Shown here in pieces: positions 1 to 4,324 of a stretch of 7,337 nt of DNA. The notes below the pieces were generated by a model that was not told where the DNA came from, made no database searches, and worked only from the letters and a program-made list of their open reading frames with translations. How positions within the stretch are numbered: position 1 is the stretch's first letter; every line of letters begins with the position of its first letter. Origin of the DNA: Vulcanimicrobiia bacterium (lineage in GTDB: Bacteria > Vulcanimicrobiota > Vulcanimicrobiia > Vulcanimicrobiales > Vulcanimicrobiaceae); assembly GCA_025451135.1 (NCBI GenBank), contig JANWKW010000180.1:1-7337 (forward strand). The letters run 5' to 3'. The position numbers were made by a program, and so were the translations under genes.

Positions 1-476
1 GTGCCGCCGAGCTTGTCGAACGGGATGCCGCGGCGGCGCGCGACCGCCAGCAGCATCGCGAGCAGGATGGAGGCGGGCGCGTTGATCGTCATCGAGACGG
101 TCACTTCGTCGAGCGGGATGGAGTCGAAGAGCGTCTCCATGTCGTCGATCGTATCGATCGCCACGCCGACCTTGCCGACCTCGCCGCGCGACGGCAGCGC
201 ATCGGAGTCGTAGCCGAGCTGGGTCGGCAGGTCGAAGGCGACGGAGAGGCCGGTGGTGCCGCGCGCGAGGAGATACCGGTAGCGCGCGTTCGATTCGGCC
301 GCGGTCGCGAAGCCGGCGTACTGCCGCATCGTCCAGAGCCGCCCGCGATACATATCCTTGCGGACGCCGCGTCCGTACGGGAACGAGCCCGGTTCGCCGA
401 GATCGTGCGGCTCGCCCTCGACCGCGTCGTAGCGCGGCGAAAGCGGGATCCCGGAGCCGTTGAGGTCGCGTGCCAT
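1..476 (-). CDS. mcmA: Methylmalonyl-CoA mutase large subunit, N-terminal part (runs off the left edge)
   Basis: Catalyses the adenosylcobalamin-dependent rearrangement of (R)-methylmalonyl-CoA to succinyl-CoA in the cytoplasm. I translated 158 codons from the ATG at 476. Seen: YRGRLWTMRQYAGF (about residues 43-56), GLSVAFDLPTQLGYDSD (76-92), GEVGKVGVAIDTIDDME, IPLDEVTVSMTINAPA, and FDKLGG at the window edge, the start of the family's (L)xGTIQND segment. These match the TIM-barrel domain of the acyl-CoA mutase family in order and spacing. Tyr53 in RQYAGF corresponds to the active-site Tyr of methylmalonyl-CoA mutase; isobutyryl-CoA mutase has Phe there and ethylmalonyl-CoA mutase has a different motif (RTYAGH), so methylmalonyl is the likelier substrate. 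The short N-terminus fits the small-type large subunit whose B12-binding domain is usually a separate protein, but the C-terminus is not visible. The start lies 2 bp after the biotin carboxylase stop, with GGAG 7 nt upstream, so the two genes are surely co-transcribed. Confidence 0.95.
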   Translation of the reverse strand, partial: MARDLNGSGIPLSPRYDAVEGEPHDLGEPGSFPYGRGVRKDMYRGRLWTMRQYAGFATAAESNARYRYLLARGTTGLSVAFDLPTQLGYDSDALPSRGEVGKVGVAIDTIDDMETLFDSIPLDEVTVSMTINAPASILLAMLLAVARRRGIPFDKLGG

Positions 477-478
477 CG

Positions 479-2269
479 TCAGTCTCCGATCGTGACGATC
501 GGGGTGCCGGCCTCGACCGTCTCGCCGGCCGCGACGTGCACGGTCGCGACACTGCCGGCGCGGTGCGCGCGCAGTTCGTTCATCATCTTCATCGCCTCGA
601 CCACCGCGACGACCTGGCCCTCGACGATCGCGTCGCCGCCGGCGACCTTGATCTCGACGACCGCACCGTGCATCGGCGAGACGACGTCGTTCCCGCTCGC
701 CGCGCCGGCGCGCTTCTTCGTACCGAGTCGCGGCGGGGCTTTCCTCGCGTTCGCCGGCGCGCCGCCGCTCGGGCGATCGAGGATGCGGACGCGGAAGAGC
801 TTGTCGTTGACTTCGACGCGTACGACTTCTGCTGGTCCCTCGTCCCTCGACTTCGCTTCGCGGAGTTTACCCTGAGCCCAGTCGAAGGGCTCGGGATGAC
901 ACGTCGCTGCCTCTGTCTTCCCGTCGGCGTACTTCTCGGCGGCGAACGCTTCGAGGGTGGCGGTGCCGTAGGTGGCGTCCGCCACGTCCGGCTGGTCGCA
1001 GAGGGCCCGGAGCAGTGGGAGCGTGGTCGGGACGCCTTCGATGACGTACTCGTCGATGGCGCGGCCCAGGCGCGCGATGGCCTGCGGGCGGGTCGGCGCC
1101 CAGACGATCAGCTTGGCGATCATCGAGTCGTAGTCGGCCGAGATCGTGGAACCGGCGCGCGCGGCCGAGTCGACGCGCACGCCCAAGCCGGCGGGCTCGC
1201 GATACGACGCGATCGTGCCGGGCGCGGGGCGGAAGTTCTGGGACGGGTCCTCGGCGTTGACGCGGCCCTCGATCGCGTGGCCGCGGAACGCGATGTCGTC
1301 CTGCGCGAACCCGAGCGGTTCGCCGGCCGCCACCCGGATCTGCTCGCGGATCAGATCCAGGCCCGAGATCGCCTCGCTGACCGTATGCTCGACCTGGATG
1401 CGCGTGTTCATCTCCAGGAAGAAGAACTCGTCGCCCGCCACCAGGCACTCGATCGTGCCGACCGAGTCGTATCCGATCGCGCGCGCCGCCCGGATGCCGG
1501 CCTCGCGCATGCCGGTGCGGACGCGCTCGGAGATGGTGGCGGGGGCCTCTTCCCACAGCTTCTGATGGCGGCGCTGGAGCGAACAGTCGCGTTCGCCGAC
1601 GTGCACGACGTTGCCGTGCTTGTCGGCCAGGATCTGCAGCTCCACGTGCTTCGGGTTGTCGAGATAGCGCTCCGCATAGACGACGTCGTTCTTGAAGTAT
1701 GCGGCCGCCTCGCGTTTGGCGGTGGTGAAGGCGGACTCGTTCTCGTCGTAGGTGCGCGCGACCTTGAGACCATCGCCGCCGCCGCCGCCCGAGGCCTTGA
1801 GCGCGAGCGGACGACCGTAGGCCTTGGCGGCGGCCTGCGCGCCGGCCAGGTCGTCGATGGCGGCGGTGCCGCCGGGGACGAACGGCACGTCGGCCTTGGC
1901 CATCGCCTGGCGCGCGCGAAGCTTGTCGCCCATCGCGTCGATCGCATCGGGATGCGGACCGATCCAGGTGAGACCGGCGCCGATCACGTCGCGCGCGAAG
2001 CCGGCATTTTCGGCCAGGAATCCGTAGCCCGGGTGGATCGCTTCGGCGCCCGAGCGCTTCGCCACCTCGAGCAGCTTCTCGATGTTGAGATAGGAGAGCG
2101 AGGGCGAGGCCGGCCCGAGCAGATAGGCTTCGTCGGCCATCGTCACGTGCGCGGCATCGCGGTCCGGCTCCGAATACACGGCGACCGTCGCGATGCCCAT
2201 CTCGCGGGCCGTACGGATGATGCGAACCGCGATCTCACCGCGATTCGCGATCAGGATCTTCGCGAACAT
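479..2269 (-). CDS. pccA: Acyl-CoA (propionyl-CoA) carboxylase alpha subunit: biotin carboxylase fused to biotin carrier
   Basis: Carboxylates its own biotin using ATP and bicarbonate and carries CO2 to the carboxyltransferase subunit. Of 596 aa, residues 1-445 are the biotin carboxylase: KILIANRGEIAVRI at the N-terminus, HPGYGFLAEN (79-88), MGDK (Lys116), ATP-grasp Lys158 before the glycine loop, ERDCSLQRRHQK (Lys237), EMNTRIQVEH (Glu286, Asn288, Arg290, Glu294) and GHAIEGRVNAEDP (Arg336), all equivalent to E. coli AccC catalytic or ligand residues. A linker follows, then a biotinyl domain (about 525-596) with EAMKM, biotin Lys561, 35 residues from the end. The length matches actinobacterial AccA-type alpha subunits and is shorter than animal PccA, which has a BT domain. 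ATG 2269 is chosen over an in-frame GTG directly before it because it overlaps the upstream stop as TGATG and fits the family N-terminus. Oddities: linker residues 457-479 are a translated dispersed repeat, and Asp166 sits in the glycine loop where Arg or Lys is usual. Propionyl-CoA is inferred as substrate from the mutase neighbour. Confidence 0.95.
   Translation of the reverse strand: MFAKILIANRGEIAVRIIRTAREMGIATVAVYSEPDRDAAHVTMADEAYLLGPASPSLSYLNIEKLLEVAKRSGAEAIHPGYGFLAENAGFARDVIGAGLTWIGPHPDAIDAMGDKLRARQAMAKADVPFVPGGTAAIDDLAGAQAAAKAYGRPLALKASGGGGGDGLKVARTYDENESAFTTAKREAAAYFKNDVVYAERYLDNPKHVELQILADKHGNVVHVGERDCSLQRRHQKLWEEAPATISERVRTGMREAGIRAARAIGYDSVGTIECLVAGDEFFFLEMNTRIQVEHTVSEAISGLDLIREQIRVAAGEPLGFAQDDIAFRGHAIEGRVNAEDPSQNFRPAPGTIASYREPAGLGVRVDSAARAGSTISADYDSMIAKLIVWAPTRPQAIARLGRAIDEYVIEGVPTTLPLLRALCDQPDVADATYGTATLEAFAAEKYADGKTEAATCHPEPFDWAQGKLREAKSRDEGPAEVVRVEVNDKLFRVRILDRPSGGAPANARKAPPRLGTKKRAGAASGNDVVSPMHGAVVEIKVAGGDAIVEGQVVAVVEAMKMMNELRAHRAGSVATVHVAAGETVEAGTPIVTIGD
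483..487 (-). promoter_or_regulatory. Shine-Dalgarno of the mutase gene, inside the end of the carboxylase gene
   Basis: On the minus strand GGAGA lies 6-7 nt before the ATG at 476 and within the last codons of the upstream biotin carboxylase gene. It is the clearest ribosome binding site in the left half of the window. It supports the chosen mutase start and suggests that the mutase is translated both by coupling and by its own initiation. Confidence 0.6.
834..901. repeat. Dispersed palindromic-type repeat, copy 1, inside the carboxylase alpha gene
   Basis: On the minus strand the element begins TGTCATCCCGAGC and ends AGTCGAGGGAC plus GAGGGACC, the last 7-8 bases being a short tandem duplication. 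Inside it is a perfect 6-bp hairpin (GAGCCC at 874-879, GGGCTC at 887-892, 7-nt loop), and CCCTCGACT at 844-852 pairs imperfectly with AGTCGAAGGG at 880-889. It is read in frame as residues 457-479 of the alpha subunit (CHPEPFDWAQGKLREAKSRD and three more), a peptide with no counterpart in the carboxylase family but of a type that turns up in unrelated environmental bacterial proteins. The outer ends match those of copy 2 at 2324-2368. Exact borders are uncertain. Confidence 0.85.
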
Positions 2270-2427
2270 CACGCGTCGCCGATCGCTTCGAGACGGGCGG
2301 CGGCGAGCCAGGGTCTTTGAGGCGGTCCCTCGACTGCGCTCGCTTTGCTCGCTACGCTCGGGATGACAAGGAGAGCCGCTGCCACTGCGGCGAGTTCGTC
2401 TTCGGTCGCGCCGTCGGCGGCGATCAT
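2269..2427 (-). CDS. Small acyl-CoA carboxylase epsilon-like subunit (52 aa), interrupted in frame by a repeat
   Basis: Translation from ATG 2427 gives 52 aa: MIAADGATEDELAAVAAALL, then VIPSVASKASAVEGPP, then QRPWLAAARLEAIGDA. The first segment resembles the (P)TxEELAALxAVL helix of acyl-CoA carboxylase epsilon subunits (AccE/PccE), which help assemble alpha and beta subunits. The last, W-xx-AARLEAI, resembles the C-terminal Trp/Arg motif I associate with small proteins in carboxylase loci of other phyla. The middle segment is a translated dispersed repeat (2324-2368), in a region that is variable and dispensable in epsilon subunits. The start overlaps the FabI stop as ATGA and the stop overlaps the alpha-subunit start as TGATG, a geometry typical of translationally coupled genes and unlikely by chance at both ends. 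No Shine-Dalgarno is visible, which fits coupling. It lies immediately upstream of the alpha subunit, where epsilon genes are often found. That it is coding is fairly secure; the epsilon identity is inference from motif and position. Confidence 0.7.
   Translation of the reverse strand: MIAADGATEDELAAVAAALLVIPSVASKASAVEGPPQRPWLAAARLEAIGDA
2324..2368. repeat. Dispersed palindromic-type repeat, copy 2, inside the 52-aa gene
   Basis: On the minus strand it begins TGTCATCCCGAGC and ends CAGTCGAGGGACC, sharing both outer ends with copy 1. The core differs: it is a shorter array of GCGAGC-type units (forward strand GCTCGCTT then TGCTCGCT). The 45-bp length is a multiple of three and the frame stays open, giving VIPSVASKASAVEGP in the 52-aa protein. 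The reading frame relative to the element differs from copy 1 (ATC CCG here, CAT CCC there). Confidence 0.85.
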
Positions 2428-3209
2428 CCGAGGACGTCGGGCGGGTACATGCCCATCGCGTGGTAGCCCGAGTCGACGAAGTGAACGTCGGCGGTGACCG
2501 AACGCGAGAGATCCGAGGCTAGATAGACGGCGCAGTCGCCGACATCTTCCTGGGTGACGTTGCGCTTGAGCGGCGCGACCTTCGGCACGACGTCGAGGAT
2601 GCGCGAGAACCCGCCGACCTGGCGGGAGCTGGCGGTCTTGATCGGTCCGGCCGAGATCGCGTTGACCCGGATGCCGCGATCCCCGAGATCGAAGGCCAGG
2701 TAGCGGACGATCGACTCGAGGGCGGACTTGGCGATTCCGGCGATGTTGTAGTTCGGCACGATCTGGGTCGCGCCGAGGTAGGTCAGCGCCATCACCGACG
2801 AACCGTCGTTGAGCGAGTCGACGAACCCGTTCACCAGCGCGATCAGCGAGTAGGACGAGATGTCCATCGCCTGGGCGAAGCCGCTGCGCGAGGTGGTGAA
2901 CACCTTGCCGACCAGGTCTTCCTTATTGACGAAGGCGATCGAATGGACCAGCGCGTCGAGCTTTCCGAAGCCTTCGAGGGCCTTAGCGCAGGCGGCGATC
3001 GACTCGTTCGACGAGACGTCGCACTCGACGACCGGACCGCCGCCGCACTCGGCCGCGATCTCCGAGACGCCGTCCTTGACCCGCTCGCCCTGGTAGGTGA
3101 AGGCCACCTGGGCGCCGTGCGCGTGGAGTTGGCGGGCGATGCCGGTGGCGATGGACCACTTGTTGGCGACCCCGGTGACCAGGGCGCGCTTACCTTCGAG
3201 AAGTTTCAC
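2424..3209 (-). CDS. fabI: Enoyl-[acyl-carrier-protein] reductase (NADH), FabI
   Basis: Reduces trans-2-enoyl-ACP in the last step of each fatty acid elongation cycle, in the cytoplasm. The 261-aa protein, of usual length, is an atypical short-chain dehydrogenase. It shows the FabI-type cofactor loop GVANKWSIATGIA (13-25) instead of a plain TGxxxGIG, then VECDVS (61-66), LVHSIAF (87-93), LTYLGA with Tyr144, and PNYNIAGIAK with Tyr154 and Lys161, the catalytic Y-x6-K pair equivalent to E. coli Tyr156/Lys163. NAISAGPIKT (183-192) follows. Ala92 replaces E. coli Gly93, as in the Staphylococcus aureus enzyme. The start is GTG at 3209; the N-terminus MKLLEGKRALVTG aligns with the family there, and no nearby ATG fits. 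No strong Shine-Dalgarno precedes it. Its stop overlaps the start of the 52-aa gene, placing it in the carboxylase operon. NADH rather than NADPH is the usual cofactor for this group but is not shown by the sequence. Confidence 0.95.
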   Translation of the reverse strand: MKLLEGKRALVTGVANKWSIATGIARQLHAHGAQVAFTYQGERVKDGVSEIAAECGGGPVVECDVSSNESIAACAKALEGFGKLDALVHSIAFVNKEDLVGKVFTTSRSGFAQAMDISSYSLIALVNGFVDSLNDGSSVMALTYLGATQIVPNYNIAGIAKSALESIVRYLAFDLGDRGIRVNAISAGPIKTASSRQVGGFSRILDVVPKVAPLKRNVTQEDVGDCAVYLASDLSRSVTADVHFVDSGYHAMGMYPPDVLG

Positions 3210-3249
3210 CGCGACTAGATACCTATCGCGGTCGCCCTCGTCCTGTCCG

Positions 3250-3543
3250 CTACGCGTATGTCGCGAGCGCCCGGCGCACGAAGACCGCGATGCGGGGACC
3301 GTCCGAGCCCGGGACGGGAGCGATGCTCAGATGCAGGCCGCTGATCTTCGCGTTCGAGCCGCCGGCGATGTCGGACTTCCAGGAGGCGGTCAGCGCGCGG
3401 ACCGCGCGATCGATCGGGGCCGGGAGCGAGCCGACCGGGGCGGCCGTCGTCGAGGCGGCTTCCGCGGGATCGCACGGCCCGGCCATCAGCACGCGGTATG
3501 CGTCGTCGAGAATGAAGCAATATGGGGTGAATTGATCGTCCAT
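3250..3543 (-). CDS. Hypothetical protein, 97 aa, possibly a minimal PAS-like domain
   Basis: I do not recognise this gene with confidence. It begins MDDQFTPYCFILDDAYRVLM, resembling the opening strand pair of PAS-type sensor domains (F/V-x-L-D-x-x-Y/F-R-V). A Pro/Ala-rich linker follows (about 24-42), then a helix-like stretch (IDRAVRALTASW, 44-55), and two strand-like segments near the C-terminus (ISGLHLSIAPV and PRIAVFVRRAL). There is no helix-turn-helix, signal peptide or membrane segment. Such a layout is seen at the N-terminus of some regulators, but here the output domain is absent. Codon use looks like the neighbours, the ATG at 3543 has TAGG 8 nt upstream, and the gene ends 40 bp before fabI on the same strand, so it is probably a real co-transcribed gene. 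A PAS function is only a guess from pattern. Confidence 0.65.
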   Translation of the reverse strand: MDDQFTPYCFILDDAYRVLMAGPCDPAEAASTTAAPVGSLPAPIDRAVRALTASWKSDIAGGSNAKISGLHLSIAPVPGSDGPRIAVFVRRALATYA

Positions 3544-3623
3544 GCTCCAAGCCTACCAAGCCCCCGCCCCTCGCCCCATCCGGGGAAACCCTCAATTCCG
3601 GGGCGACGGCGCCCTAGGTACGC
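3544..3623. other. 80-bp gap between the secreted-protein gene and the 97-aa gene
   Basis: The gap contains C/G-rich runs and a TCCGGGG heptamer repeated directly at 3579-3585 and 3597-3603 (18-bp spacing). A short potential hairpin CCCC-ATCC-GGGG lies at 3574-3585. CTAGG-TACG-CCTAG (3614-3627) is a 5-bp perfect stem overlapping the stop codon of the upstream gene. No T-run follows any hairpin on the minus strand, so a rho-independent terminator is not supported, and no clear -10/-35 pair is seen. The 18-bp heptamer spacing could be an operator, but the evidence is weak. Confidence 0.4.
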
Positions 3624-4310
3624 CTAGAGCGTGACCTGCTGGTAGGTGAAGCGGGCCTCTTGGAGGGCGTGGATCGCCCAGACGCCGGCCGGGACCAGCA
3701 TCGCGGTCGGCACCAGGTTGGCCGTCAGCTTGGCGTAGGCCGCCGCCGGCGTCATGCCGAGCGCCGTCGCGAGCGACCGGGCGAAGCCGGTGGTGGCGTT
3801 GTTGCACAGGAAGAAGACCGCCCCGCGTTTGCCGAGCGTGTCGATGGACGCGTCGTAGTCGCCGACCTTCGGCTTGTGCAGCCACGGGTTGCCGTCGCCG
3901 GGTTTGAGATCGCCGAGATCGGTGCGGATGCCGGCGGGGAGCTTGGGCAGCGCCTTGGCGAACATCTCGTTCCAGACCCGGTCGTTGAAACCGAGCGCGA
4001 GCGAGGTGCCGTGGTAGAGCACCGCCGCCGACGTCGCCGAGACCGGCTTCTCGCCGAGCGCGCCGTCGCACGCGTCCAGGACGTTGGTCATCGAAGAGCA
4101 GACCTGGCCGCCCTGCAGCTTCTCGGAGGCGAACGAGAACCGGTGCTTGACGTCGCGCGCCAGGATCGCGTCGAAGGCCGCTTTGTCGAAGACGAACGCC
4201 GGGATCTCGCCGCCGTCGGACTTCGAGGCCGGCGACGCGGCCTTCGCAGCGACGGGCGACAGCGTCGCCGCCGCGGTGGAGGCGATCAGGAAGTCCTTGC
4301 GGGTGGTCAT
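3624..4310 (-). CDS. Exported DsrE/DsrF-like protein, 228 aa
   Basis: The N-terminus MTTRKDFLIASTAAATLSPV is a signal peptide with a basic RK pair, a hydrophobic stretch and a likely AKA cleavage site after residue 24; the RKDFL context resembles a degenerate twin-arginine signal (RK rather than RR). The mature part has a strand AVLYHG (96-101), GFNDRVW (107-113), a strand with cysteine FFLCNN (166-171), and LVPAGVWAIHALQEARFTY near the end (205-223). This order (strand plus His/Gly, Cys-containing strand, then PAG-x-x-x-x-x-x-QE-x-x-x-x-Y) is that of DsrE/F-fold sulfur-relay-like proteins, many of which are exported and of unknown role. Cys71, Cys81 and Cys169 are the only cysteines. The start at 4310 is set by the signal peptide and by AGAGGA upstream; the frame stays open further upstream, but that part overlaps the carboxyltransferase and is non-coding shadow. 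The gene follows the carboxyltransferase by 14 bp. DsrE fold is by pattern; function is unknown. Confidence 0.8.
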   Translation of the reverse strand: MTTRKDFLIASTAAATLSPVAAKAASPASKSDGGEIPAFVFDKAAFDAILARDVKHRFSFASEKLQGGQVCSSMTNVLDACDGALGEKPVSATSAAVLYHGTSLALGFNDRVWNEMFAKALPKLPAGIRTDLGDLKPGDGNPWLHKPKVGDYDASIDTLGKRGAVFFLCNNATTGFARSLATALGMTPAAAYAKLTANLVPTAMLVPAGVWAIHALQEARFTYQQVTL

Positions 4311-4316
4311 CTGGCG

Positions 4317-4323
4317 TCCTCTT
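4317..4323 (-). promoter_or_regulatory. Shine-Dalgarno of the exported DsrE-like gene
   Basis: The minus strand reads AGAGGA about 6-7 nt before the ATG at 4310, entirely within the 14-bp gap after the carboxyltransferase stop. It is the strongest Shine-Dalgarno in the window and decides the start of the exported protein against the longer open frame extending into the carboxyltransferase gene. Confidence 0.7.
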
Positions 4324-4324
4324 C

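Noticed and set aside
2270..2272. GTG at 2272 as the start of the carboxylase alpha subunit
   Set aside because: It adds only one residue. The adjacent ATG at 2269 fits the family N-terminus and the TGATG overlap better, though GTG initiation cannot be excluded.
470..2320. A 616-codon open frame on the plus strand opposite the carboxylase alpha gene
   Set aside because: Its product is rich in Arg, Asp, Ala and Gly with no recognisable motifs, as expected from an antisense frame of a GC-rich gene; the minus-strand frame has every biotin carboxylase motif.
834..2368. The two repeats as part of a CRISPR array or an insertion sequence
   Set aside because: Only two copies, about 1.5 kb apart, with no spacers and no transposase in the window; their cores differ.
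3544..3623. Rho-independent terminator after the exported-protein gene
   Set aside because: Short GC hairpins exist, but none is followed by a run of T on the minus strand.
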